A stretch of DNA of 64,000 nucleotides from Acidobacteriota bacterium (GCA_016718135.1 JADKEF010000003.1:545182-609181), one strand, 5' to 3'. Numbered from the stretch's first letter, positions 54,121-61,191 are shown. The notes: a model not told the origin generated them from the sequence alone. Made by a program: numbers and translations.

Positions 54121-54196
54121 GGAGGCGTAGCCTCCAGATCCATGTTTCCCCTTTTCGGCGAGGCACAGCCTCCCCGCAGTGCGTTTGGGCAGAGCC
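54121..54196 (+). repeat. REP unit 2 (plus orientation)
   Basis: Short palindrome GGAGGC-GTA-GCCTCC (54121-54135), then GAGGC-ACA-GCCTC (54160-54172), a diverged long palindrome, and the tail GCAGTGC...GGCAGAGCC. Confidence 0.82.
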
Positions 54197-54440
54197 CCGA
54201 GTCTTTCCGGTCTTTCGTTAAAAAAGCGACCTCGATACCGACCATTATCGAGAAAATGGTCGGTAATCGCGACATTCTCCGAACCGTTTCGCCAAAACTC
54301 CGAACCGCCAAAAACGGCGTCTGATCTCTTTCATCAATATCACGGTGAGCGCCAGTGTTGCGAAGTATTATCGGTCCTATTTGGCTGTCGATGATGAAGC
54401 CGATGCTTCATTCGATCATCGTATCAATGCGCCCCCTGCG

Positions 54441-54514
54441 CTTCTTTGCGTTCTTGGCGAGCTTTGCCTGAAAAAAAAGAATCTCACGCAAAGGCCGCGA
54501 AGAACGCAAAGAAG
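54441..54514. repeat. 15-bp inverted repeat (GCAAAG type)
   Basis: CTTCTTTGCGTTCTT (54441-54455) and its exact complement (54500-54514), 44 bp apart; inside it an imperfect CTTTGC...GCAAAG continues the stem. Confidence 0.8.
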
Positions 54515-54543
54515 ACGAAAAAGACTGTTCCGGCAATATCGGC

Positions 54544-54610
54544 ATTATCGGCGTTATGTGACATTATCGGCGTTTTGCTACATCATCGGCGAAATGTGAC
54601 ATTATCGGCG
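54544..54610 (+). repeat. Four 19-bp-spaced iterons upstream of hypothetical gene
   Basis: ATTATCGGCG at 54544, 54563 and 54601 with ATCATCGGCG at 54582, exact 19-bp spacing; the spacers are also similar (TTATGTGAC, TTTTGCTAC, AAATGTGAC). A half copy (AATATCGGC) precedes at 54535. The array ends 45 bp before the gene start, so it may be an operator. Confidence 0.75.
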
Positions 54611-54654
54611 GATCGTTATATCGCTTCGCGAAAATCCGTGCTAGCGTCGAAAAC

Positions 54655-55068
54655 ATGATACGACCCGATTGGCGAGAGTGCCCAAAAGACGATGTTGTCG
54701 GCCAGTGGAGTGCCCTGTATGTAACGATGAATCCGCTCGGCGAGATCGCGATGAGCCGGTTCACGTACGAGCGAATGAACGCTCCGAAGGCGTTCGTGCT
54801 GCTCTTTGACGCGTCGAACAACCGCATCGGCCTAAAACCAGCCGCACTCACTATGCGAAATGCCTACCCCGTCCGAGTCCACGGCCCACGGGGCGGCAAG
54901 AAGGTCCGCGGGTTTCGTCTGATGCAGGAATTCCAGATCGACATCAAGCAAACGCTACATTTCAAAGATGCCCACATCGACGAAGACGGCACGCTGATCT
55001 TGGATCTTCGCACGGCTCGCATTTCGGCGAGATCGGAGGGTTTTCAGCGGGCTCGGAGGGAGGCGTAG
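54655..55068 (+). CDS. Hypothetical protein of the repeat locus
   Basis: 137 residues. The sequence opens with 'DWRECPKDDVVGQWSALYV' and has a basic/beta-rich middle ('IGLKPAALTMRNAYPVRVHGPRGGKKVRGF') and a C-terminal 'LHFKDAHIDEDGTLILDLRTARISARS'. I do not recognise a family. Its last codons and stop lie inside REP unit 3: the TAG comes from the palindrome GGAGGC-GTA-GCC. The upstream iterons suggest regulated expression. It may be an ordinary gene bordered by mobile palindromes; no mobility role is shown. Confidence 0.6.
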   Translation: MIRPDWRECPKDDVVGQWSALYVTMNPLGEIAMSRFTYERMNAPKAFVLLFDASNNRIGLKPAALTMRNAYPVRVHGPRGGKKVRGFRLMQEFQIDIKQTLHFKDAHIDEDGTLILDLRTARISARSEGFQRARREA

Positions 55069-55136
55069 CCTCCATAATCTTTTGGGGTCAGCTATCGGAG
55101 AGGCATAGCCTCTCCGCAGTGCGATACGGCAGAGCC
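55059..55136 (+). repeat. REP unit 3 (plus orientation)
   Basis: GGAGGC-GTA-GCCTCC (55059-55073), 23 bp, GGAGAGGC-ATA-GCCTCTCC (55097-55115), tail GCAGTGCGATACGGCAGAGCC (first 20 bases shown by positions 55116-55136). Confidence 0.9.
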
Positions 55137-55185
55137 AGATCCAAAGCCGCTCCGCAGTGCGATGCGGCAGATCGCGATCCAAAGC
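55113..55185 (+). repeat. 35-bp direct repeat pair within REP tail
   Basis: TCCGCAGTGCGAT..CGGCAGA... at 55113-55147 is repeated at 55151-55185 with about four mismatches; the tail of unit 3 is duplicated. Confidence 0.75.
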
Positions 55186-55247
55186 GTGCGATAGCCTGCG
55201 ATCAACATCAACACGTTTTCCGGCAGTTTCCGTAACGCGAATCCTCA

Positions 55248-55328
55248 GGCTTCGCCACAATGCACCGCGGAGAGGCTGTGCCTCTCCGATATACTGCGCC
55301 AAAAAAAGATCATGGAGGCTATGCCTCC
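55248..55328 (-). repeat. REP unit 4 (minus orientation), upstream of RAYT
   Basis: GGCTTCGCC tail, GGAGAGGC-TGT-GCCTCTCC (55269-55287), 26 bp, GGAGGC-TAT-GCCTCC (55314-55328). It ends 42 bp before the RAYT start and is oriented opposite to unit 5. Confidence 0.9.
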
Positions 55329-55370
55329 CTCCGCTTGCCTTAAAGAACCTAAGTCTCTTAAATTACTGGG

Positions 55371-55925
55371 ATGCGTCCGCCAAAACTTCACATCTCCAAG
55401 GATACCCCTGCATATTACCTTACGTCCGTCACGAAAGACCGCCTTCCTGTTTTCCAAAACACACAAATGGCACACTTAGCGTGCGACGCTCTGAATGATG
55501 CTCGCAGATCAGGCGGATTCTTGATCTTTGCATATGTTGTAATGCTCGACCACCTGCACCTTGTTACCGACAGTCTTGTGAAATCGAAGGATATTCATCG
55601 ATTTGTGAACGGGAATATTTCTCGGAAGGTCATCGATCACCTCAAGGAAAAAGGCCACACCGAGTCGCTTCGGAAGCTTCGGATCGCTGAGCGCGATGGA
55701 AATTGGAAGTACTCGCTCTGGCAGCATCATCCGGATACACGATTGCTGTGGAGCGAGCAGATGCTGTGGCAACGGATCCAATACACACATCTCAATCCGG
55801 TTCGAGCTGGTCTGGCCGATCATCCGGACGATTGGCAGTGGTCAAGCGCAAGGATCTTTCACGGACGGCCGAATGAGAATGAGCCGCTTGCGGTCGATTT
55901 GGACCGGATCGAATGGCGTAGGTAG
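55371..55925 (+). CDS. REP-associated tyrosine transposase (RAYT, Y1/HUH type)
   Basis: 184 residues. The HUH-type motif is 'MLDHLHLVTD' (HLH), and the catalytic tyrosine lies in 'IQYTHLNPVRAGLADHP', the family's Y..HxNPVRAGL pattern. The N-terminus 'YYLTSVTKDRLPVF' is the usual start of the IS200/IS605-like Y1 fold. RAYTs are single-domain, chromosomally fixed relatives of TnpA thought to spread REP palindromes. Here the gene is flanked by inverted units 4 and 5, and the stop codon overlaps the first base of unit 5. No accessory TnpB or terminal left/right ends were found. Confidence 0.92.
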   Translation: MRPPKLHISKDTPAYYLTSVTKDRLPVFQNTQMAHLACDALNDARRSGGFLIFAYVVMLDHLHLVTDSLVKSKDIHRFVNGNISRKVIDHLKEKGHTESLRKLRIAERDGNWKYSLWQHHPDTRLLWSEQMLWQRIQYTHLNPVRAGLADHPDDWQWSSARIFHGRPNENEPLAVDLDRIEWRR

Positions 55926-56002
55926 GAGGCATAGCCTCCGAGGTCTTTTTTGGCCATCTTCCGGAGAGGCACAGCCTCTCCGCAGTGCATTGTGGCGGAG
56001 CC
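55925..56002 (+). repeat. REP unit 5 (plus orientation), downstream of RAYT
   Basis: GGAGGC-ATA-GCCTCC (55925-55939), 23 bp, GGAGAGGC-ACA-GCCTCTCC (55963-55981), tail GCAGTGC...GGCGGAGCC. Confidence 0.92.
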
Positions 56003-56071
56003 TTGGAAAGGGTCTCACCATACTAGTTCCGGGCCTGGCACAACCGAATAGGTTTCCTGGCTTAGCCCAAC

Positions 56072-56106
56072 GGCATCGCGGAGAGGCGGGGCGTCTCCGC
56101 GATGCC
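56072..56106. repeat. 13-bp palindrome with REP-like core
   Basis: GGCATCGCGGAGA / TCTCCGCGATGCC enclosing a G-rich loop; a diverged or partial REP-type hairpin. Confidence 0.7.
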
Positions 56107-56120
56107 GCAGACACGGTCCG

Positions 56121-56197
56121 GGAGGCATAGCCTCCCAAATCCTTTTTGCCATCTTTCGGAGAGGCACAGCCTCTCCGCGGTGCATTATGGCAAAGCC
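56121..56197 (+). repeat. REP unit 6 (plus orientation)
   Basis: GGAGGC-ATA-GCCTCC (56121-56135), 22 bp, GGAGAGGC-ACA-GCCTCTCC (56158-56176), tail GCGGTGC...GGCAAAGCC. It sits just before the HEAT-cyclophilin gene. Confidence 0.9.
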
Positions 56198-56221
56198 GAT
56201 TATGCTAAACTTCCAAAACCA

Positions 56222-58399
56222 ATGAACCAAAAATCACTCTTAGCGTCACTTCTCGTTCTCCTAGCCGTTGTCATTATTCCCGCACAGGTTCCACTGAACG
56301 TAAATGTGCAGATCGTAAAAGCCGAGGATGGGCGCGATGCGGCTCCGGTGATCGCGATGTTTGACGATGCGAATCCGAAGGTTCGTGAGCGGGCGGCTCT
56401 TGCGGCGGGGCGGATCGGCGATGATAAGGCGATCGATGGCTTGAGAAACCTGATGAATGATAAGTCGCTCGAGGTTAGAGCGATGGCGGTGTTTGCGATC
56501 GGCGAGATCGAGTCCGAAAAAGGCTCGGGAGCGATCCTGGCGAAAGACAGCAGCGAGGTGTCTGGTGCTCCGGTCATCGCGCGCCGGGTAGAGGCAGCGG
56601 GAAAGATCGCGGCGGCGAACCCGAGAGGCCAGTTGACGAGTGCCCTTCATACTTTTATCTTTGACCGACTTGGTGAACAGGCCGCCATGGAGGTCAATCG
56701 CGACCGGCTGACTACGCTGCTCGGGCTGACCGCCGCTCTCAGGGCGAGACCACCGGGCATCGAGAACGTCGTGGTCAAGTTTCTCGGGGACACGGACGCT
56801 CGCGTTCGGATGGACGCTCTCAACACACTTGCGAGGCTTCGCTCAAGACAGGGACTTCCTGATCTCAGGCATCTGCTCAAGAACGACACCGACGCGGTAG
56901 TGCGCGCCGGTGCGGCTCGTGTCCTCGGTGCGGCCGAAGACAAGGTCGCTTTGCCTTTGCTGGTCGATGCGGCGACGAATGATGCGGATTCGCGGGTTCG
57001 CGTGTCAGCGATCCGCTCGCTCGGCGGGATGAGAGATACTTCAGTTCTCGAACGCCTCATTCAGCACGGCGACAAGCTGCTCGCCGCGCACAAACTTTCG
57101 AAAGCGGCACATCCCGCGGAGAAGACCGAACTGCTTGAGCTTGCGACCGCTCTTGGGCAGCTTTTTCCAAACACCGAGAATCAACGCGTAGTTGTGTTTC
57201 TGAATATGCTCCGGATGGAGGACGGTTTCTCGTCGGCCGAGACCGAGATCGCTCTCGCACGCGTTGCACCAAAGGCCTATATCGATGCGCGTCTGCCAGC
57301 CGATTTCGGATACGCCGACCGCCGTGTTGCTTCGGCCTACGCACAAGGCCTCGGTACGTACGCGACATCGACGGACAAAGATCTGAAACTGCGTGCCGGC
57401 GAGACGCTGACGCGTTACATCAACGGAATGAAGACGGGTGTCAAACCTCGCTATCAGAGTGAGATGCTAAAGGCGATCCCTGATCTTCAGCGAGCCAATG
57501 CGGCATTTAAGCCTGACAATCTGGCTGAAATATTGCGGAATATGTTGACTAACGATGACGTCAACGTCCGTGCGACCGCCGCCGAACTGATCGGTGCCCA
57601 GCCCCTGTCGGCCGACAACATCGCCGCTCTCAAATCGGCATTCAGCCGCTCGTTCATAATGGACAAAAAGTCGGACGATGCTCAACTGGGGATCATGGCC
57701 GCGCTGTATCGGCTCAACAAACGCGAGGCGGTCGGCATATTGCTGAACGCGCTCGAGTCGCCGAATTATCTCGTTCGCCAGCGTGCGTTTCGAATGCTCG
57801 CCGATGCCGAACTTCAAAAAGAATTTCCCGGCATACCCTCGTCGCTCGAGAGTGCGAGGGCTAAGGGCAATGACAAGGTGAAGGCATACTCACCCATCAA
57901 CGGTACGTTTCTCGGGCAGGTCATAAATCGTGACGTCGATTATCGACGGGCTCTCTCGCGTAAGAACGGCTCGGTGACGGCTGTCTTTAGAACGCAGAAA
58001 GGAACGTTCACGATCGACTTTAACCCGGAGGAAGCACCGTTGACGGTAGATAACTTCGTCAACCTGGCCCGCCGCGGCTATTTCAACGGCGCTGAGGTAC
58101 ATCGCGTCGTTGCCAATTTCGTAATGCAGGACGGCGATCCGACCGGAACCGGTTCAGGCGGTCCGGGGCTGTCGATCCGCTGCGAAGTAAACATGCTCGA
58201 ATACGAACGCGGCTCCGTCGGCATGGCCCTCTCCGGCAAAGACACCGGCGGCTCACAATGGTTCGTCACACACTCGCCCCAGCCACACCTCGACGGCGGC
58301 TACACCGTTTTTGGACGAGTGAACGAAAAGGACATGAAGGTCGTAGATAGTATTGTTCGTGGGGATAAAATTCTGACGGTAAAGATCTTAGGAAAGTAG
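56222..58399 (+). CDS. Exported HEAT-repeat protein with C-terminal cyclophilin domain
   Basis: 725 residues from ATG 56222; the in-frame sequence upstream (from 56102) is REP unit 6, not protein. A signal peptide ('LLASLLVLLAVVIIPAQ') is followed by a long alpha-solenoid of HEAT/PBS-lyase-type repeats (about 40-520; 'NPKVRERAALAAGRIGDDKAIDGLRNLM', 'DARVRMDALNTLARLRSRQGLPDLRHLL'), then a cyclophilin domain (about 575-725) with 'FRTQKGTFTIDFNPEEAPLTVDNFVNLA', 'VHRVVANFVMQDGDPTGTGSGG' and 'VGMALSGKDTGGSQWFVTHSP'. A scaffolded foldase for exported proteins. Its last bases (58398-58399) touch the inverted repeat of the next element. Confidence 0.88.
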   Translation: MNQKSLLASLLVLLAVVIIPAQVPLNVNVQIVKAEDGRDAAPVIAMFDDANPKVRERAALAAGRIGDDKAIDGLRNLMNDKSLEVRAMAVFAIGEIESEKGSGAILAKDSSEVSGAPVIARRVEAAGKIAAANPRGQLTSALHTFIFDRLGEQAAMEVNRDRLTTLLGLTAALRARPPGIENVVVKFLGDTDARVRMDALNTLARLRSRQGLPDLRHLLKNDTDAVVRAGAARVLGAAEDKVALPLLVDAATNDADSRVRVSAIRSLGGMRDTSVLERLIQHGDKLLAAHKLSKAAHPAEKTELLELATALGQLFPNTENQRVVVFLNMLRMEDGFSSAETEIALARVAPKAYIDARLPADFGYADRRVASAYAQGLGTYATSTDKDLKLRAGETLTRYINGMKTGVKPRYQSEMLKAIPDLQRANAAFKPDNLAEILRNMLTNDDVNVRATAAELIGAQPLSADNIAALKSAFSRSFIMDKKSDDAQLGIMAALYRLNKREAVGILLNALESPNYLVRQRAFRMLADAELQKEFPGIPSSLESARAKGNDKVKAYSPINGTFLGQVINRDVDYRRALSRKNGSVTAVFRTQKGTFTIDFNPEEAPLTVDNFVNLARRGYFNGAEVHRVVANFVMQDGDPTGTGSGGPGLSIRCEVNMLEYERGSVGMALSGKDTGGSQWFVTHSPQPHLDGGYTVFGRVNEKDMKVVDSIVRGDKILTVKILGK

Positions 58400-58865
58400 C
58401 CACAGAGAACACAGAGAACACCGAGGGAAGGAACCTCTTTTCTCAGTGGGCTCTGTGATCTCAGTGGCCGAAAAATGATGGAAAACGATCTTTTAACGCA
58501 GAAAATAATTGGTGCTGCGATCGAAGTACATCGTACACTCGGTCCTGGATTGCTCGAATCGATCTATGAAGAAGCTCTTTGTCATGAATTCGATCTGCGG
58601 GGCATCAAATATCTGAGACAGGTTGAGATAGATGTGATTTACAAGGACAAGATCATCAAGGGTCAACGCCTGGATATTCTCGTAGAGAATGAAGTAATAG
58701 TTGAGATCAAATCCCTCAGCAAACTCCCAGAAGTCTCAACTGCACAAATTTTGTCTTATCTAAAGGCAACCGGACTTAAGCGTGGATTGCTAATTAATTT
58801 CGGAGCCAAAATGCTTCGCGATGGTATTAAGAGAATCTCTCTGTGACCTCTGTGTTCTCTGTGGC
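58399..58865. mobile_element. Candidate small element: GxxExxY gene inside an 18-bp perfect inverted repeat
   Basis: GCCACAGAGAACACAGAG (58399-58416) and its exact complement (58848-58865) enclose the gene at 58475-58846. The left side itself continues as a roughly 70-bp imperfect palindrome to about 58470 (CTCTGTGATCTCAGTGGCC). A related solo palindrome lies at 39674-39733. The mobility is inferred, not shown. Confidence 0.5.
58475..58846 (+). CDS. GxxExxY protein (PD-(D/E)XK nuclease-like)
   Basis: 123 residues. The family name motif is visible as 'GPGLLESIYEEAL', followed by 'LDILVENEVIVEIKSL', which has the D...E.K spacing of a PD-(D/E)XK nuclease core (Asp before LVEN, ELK/EIK lysine). 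Proteins of this family are common and their biological role is undefined. The gene is isolated between a palindromic 5' flank and half of the inverted repeat; the stop TGA lies 1-2 bp before the right repeat. It may be the only coding part of a dispersed element. Confidence 0.85.
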   Translation: MMENDLLTQKIIGAAIEVHRTLGPGLLESIYEEALCHEFDLRGIKYLRQVEIDVIYKDKIIKGQRLDILVENEVIVEIKSLSKLPEVSTAQILSYLKATGLKRGLLINFGAKMLRDGIKRISL

Positions 58866-58871
58866 TAATTT

Positions 58872-59356
58872 ATGGCTGATATTCAAAAACAGATCGAGAT
58901 CGAGAAGGGCCTCGATGACCTGTCGTTTTACCTCGATGGGCTTTTTCGTGTGCCTGGGACGGGCTGGCGGTTTGGGTTGGATTCTTTGATCGGGCTGATA
59001 CCCAATGTTGGCGACACGCTGACGGTGTTTCCGGCGTTTTATATCTTGGTCGCGGGTGTGCGGTATGGCGTGCCTAAGATCACGCTGCTGCGGATGGCGT
59101 TTAACATCGGGCTCGATTATGTGGTCGGGGCGATACCGTTTATCGGCGACGCGTTCGATTTTGTGTGGAAGGCCAACAAGCAGAACATGGACCTCATCCG
59201 CACCGTGCCGCCGGCCACGGCCAAGGCACCACGAGTGATTACGTCTTCGTTTTCGGCCTGATGGGCCTGCTCATCGCGCTGCTCATCGGATCGATCATGG
59301 CGAGTATCTATATCATTTCGACGGTTATCTGGTGGGTTATGTCGTCGGGATTTTAA
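58872..59356 (+). CDS. DUF4112 membrane protein (frameshifted near 59225)
   Basis: The uncorrected frame gives 129 residues ending at 59261. The start 'DDLSFYLDGLFRVPGTGWRFGLDSLIGLIPNVGDTLT' and 'RMAFNIGLDYVVGAIPFIGDAFDFVWKANKQNM' are the DUF4112 signature. A hydrophobic helix ('VFVFGLMGLLIALLIGSIMASIYIIS', residues about 132-157 of the joined product) is in another frame from about 59232 on. Adding one base near 59225 joins them to about 162 residues, the family-like length with a C-terminal TM. Probably a one-base deletion or assembly error. Function unknown. Confidence 0.75.
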
Positions 59357-59375
59357 GAAGGGTTCGGGACATAGA

Positions 59376-59410
59376 AAAGCGCAGATAAGAGATCATTTCT
59401 TATGCGCTTT
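59376..59410. terminator. Hairpin after DUF4112 gene
   Basis: AAAGCGC(AG)ATAAGA / TCTTATGCGCTTT with a 7-nt loop and a two-base bulge, between convergent genes. Confidence 0.7.
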
Positions 59411-59435
59411 CTGCGCTTTCTGCGGCTAATTCTCT

Positions 59436-59909
59436 TTACGCCGCCACAGCCTGAGTGTCAAACATTTTATCTAGTGCAGTTTGCAGCACGCCGATGCCGA
59501 ATTCGCCGGCGGCGCGTGTTTTAAGTTTTCCCTCTGCGTCGAACAAATAATATACAGGCACCCAACCCTGTTCGTTTAAGAATGCGTCTTTTAGTTTATG
59601 CAGGCTGTCGACCGCCGTGGGTTCGGTGATCTTGTTTGCCTCGATAGCTTCGTTTACCGTATCGAGATCGGTGTCAGCCTCGTATCGCGGCATGTGGACC
59701 GCGATCGTCTTGAGGCCGAGAGCTCCGTATTTGGCTTTGATGTCGTTAAGCTGCGGCATCTTGTCTTTGCAGATACCACACGAAACGGCCCAAAAATGCA
59801 CCAGTACTGGATTGCCCTTGGCGTGTTCTAAAGTGTCTTCGAGCGAGCCGTTGAACCACGTGGTTGCCCCTTCGAGCGACGGCATCGCATCTCCAATTCT
59901 CATTGGCAT
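59436..59909 (-). CDS. TlpA/AhpC-TSA-like redoxin
   Basis: 157 residues, RBS GGAG. It has a thioredoxin-like fold with active site 'FWAVSCGICKDKMPQLN' (CxxC), followed by 'PVYYLFDAEGKLKTRAAGEFG', the cis-Pro containing stretch typical of TlpA-type thiol-disulfide proteins. No signal peptide is visible, so it may act in the cytoplasm. It is in the same orientation as, and downstream of, ahpC and perR, suggesting a peroxide-response role; substrate unknown. Confidence 0.85.
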   Translation of the reverse strand: MPMRIGDAMPSLEGATTWFNGSLEDTLEHAKGNPVLVHFWAVSCGICKDKMPQLNDIKAKYGALGLKTIAVHMPRYEADTDLDTVNEAIEANKITEPTAVDSLHKLKDAFLNEQGWVPVYYLFDAEGKLKTRAAGEFGIGVLQTALDKMFDTQAVAA

Positions 59910-59998
59910 AATATTTCTCCGAAATAGTGATTAGATTTTAGTGATGAGTGGTGAGTGAAGAAATTCTTCACTCACCGCTCACCGTCTATCACTTCTAG

Positions 59999-60580
59999 TT
60001 AAACCGTCAGGTTTTCCTGGCCTGGCTTCCAATCCGCCGAGCACAATCCGCCGGTCTGCAAACCTTGCAGGACGCGGAGCGTTTCGTCGACCGAGCGTCC
60101 GATGTTCAGATCGTGAACGACCGCGTACTGTAGAACGCCGTCCGGATTGATGATGTAGAGGCCGCGAAGCGCGATGTTGGCTTCCTCGACGAGGATGTTG
60201 TACGCACGTGCGAGCTTGCCGCCGACGTCGGATGCGAGCGGGTACTGCAGGCCTTCGATGCCGTTCTTGTCACGCGGCGTTTTGATCCACGCACGGTGCG
60301 AGTGGACCGAGTCGGTCGAGATGCCGATGACCTCGGCCCCGACGCCGTTAAGCTCTTCCAAACGATCCGAAAAAGCGGTCAGCTCGGTAGGGCAGACAAA
60401 CGTGAAATCGAGCGGGTAGAACAAGAGTACGAGCCATTTGCCCTTGTAATCGGAAAGCTTGACGTTCTCGGCAAGCGTTTCCATGTTCTTCGTCGAAGGC
60501 ATGTTAAAGTCCGGTGCCGGCTGGCCTACTTTGGCCATCGTGACGGTGTTTTCAAGTGCTGTTGCTGTAGCTGTTGACAT
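59999..60580 (-). CDS. Peroxiredoxin, AhpC/Prx1 type
   Basis: 193 residues, RBS AAGGAGA. Peroxidatic Cys in 'FYPLDFTFVCPTELTAFSDR' and resolving Cys in 'GGLCSADWKPGQENL' near the C-terminus identify a two-cysteine Prx1/AhpC-family enzyme that reduces hydrogen peroxide and organic peroxides. 'GISTDSVHSHRAWIKTPRDKNGIEGLQYPLASD' is family-typical. perR is directly upstream on the same strand (106 bp). Partner reductase not in the window; the adjacent redoxin is a candidate. Gene name ahpC is plausible but not certain. Confidence 0.93.
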   Translation of the reverse strand: MSTATATALENTVTMAKVGQPAPDFNMPSTKNMETLAENVKLSDYKGKWLVLLFYPLDFTFVCPTELTAFSDRLEELNGVGAEVIGISTDSVHSHRAWIKTPRDKNGIEGLQYPLASDVGGKLARAYNILVEEANIALRGLYIINPDGVLQYAVVHDLNIGRSVDETLRVLQGLQTGGLCSADWKPGQENLTV

Positions 60581-60686
60581 AATTTTATCTCCTTGTTTTA
60601 TGCCACATCACACACGAATAACTTCCGGGAACATTGAAAAATAGCGTATCGATATCTTTCCCGGTGGTGTTCTGAGTATGCTGTGG

Positions 60687-61088
60687 CTATTTATTCGAAC
60701 ACTCGGGACATAGCCCGCGTAGAGTGAATTCCAGTGACTCAGGTTTGAATTTCGAGTACTTAGCCGCACGTTTTACGATGTCGGCCGGTATCTCCATCTC
60801 GATATCCACGAGCTTTCCGCACGCCGTACACATCGCGTGATCGTGACGATGCGTGCATTTGTCGAAGCGGCTCGCACCATTGCCAAAATGTATCTCGGCA
60901 ATGTGCCCCGCGTCCTTCAAAAATCTAAGGCTGTTGTAAACCGTCGCAAAACTGATCGTCGGCAACTTCGCCTTAGCCTCGGAAAAAACCTCGTTCGCGG
61001 TCAGATGCGAGTGCGACGCCCAAATAACATCGAGCACCACCTCACGCTGCCGCGTCAAACCTAATTCTTGTATAACTGTCGTGACCAT
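60687..61088 (-). CDS. perR: Fur-family peroxide-responsive repressor
   Basis: 133 residues from ATG 61088 (AGGA 7 nt upstream; a 5-residue longer TTG start is unlikely). Winged-helix 'LTRQREVVLDVIWASHSHLTANEVFSEAKAKLP', 'ISFATVYNSLRFLKDAGHI', the metal site 'HRHDHAMCTACGKLVDIE' and zinc cysteines 'CPEC' at the C-terminus are Fur/PerR hallmarks. A 15-bp perfect palindrome TTAGAATAATTCTAA lies on the promoter. Together with ahpC and redoxin immediately downstream it forms a peroxide-defence set, so PerR is favoured over Fur/Zur. Confidence 0.9.
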   Translation of the reverse strand: MVTTVIQELGLTRQREVVLDVIWASHSHLTANEVFSEAKAKLPTISFATVYNSLRFLKDAGHIAEIHFGNGASRFDKCTHRHDHAMCTACGKLVDIEMEIPADIVKRAAKYSKFKPESLEFTLRGLCPECSNK

Positions 61089-61106
61089 AATTTGTCCTAA
61101 CACTAC

Positions 61107-61137
61107 TTAGAATAATTCTAATTATAAATTTTGTCAA
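61107..61137 (-). promoter_or_regulatory. perR promoter with PerR box
   Basis: On the minus strand -35 TTGACA (61132-61137), 17 bp, -10 TATTCT (61109-61114). The perfect palindrome TTAGAATAATTCTAA (61107-61121), close to the consensus TTATAATNATTATAA, covers the -10, so PerR binding should repress its own gene. Confidence 0.85.
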
Positions 61138-61152
61138 GCCCCGCGTTGCGAG

Positions 61153-61177
61153 AAAAAGGCGGGCCAGATGGCCCGCC
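61153..61177 (-). terminator. Terminator of the secreted protein gene
   Basis: GGCGGGCC-ATCT-GGCCCGCC on the minus strand followed by TTTTT, right after the stop at 61192. Confidence 0.92.
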
Positions 61178-61191
61178 AATGAGGTCTTGCA

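Larger units (their letters stand above)
53939..54654. other. Repeat-rich intergenic region
   Basis: 716 bp without a convincing gene. It holds two divergent bipartite palindromic units, a GCAAAG-type inverted repeat and four 19-bp iterons just before the next gene. A stretch at 54235-54340 repeats the words ATTATCG and GGTCGG but encodes nothing recognisable. Confidence 0.7.

Noticed and set aside
53671..54324. 217-codon ORF overlapping OsmC and the REP region
   Set aside because: Out of frame with OsmC, rich in Arg/His/Pro, and its second half translates the palindromes.
56102..56221. Upstream extension of the HEAT-cyclophilin gene
   Set aside because: The extra 40 codons are REP unit 6. 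ATG 56222 gives a proper signal peptide.
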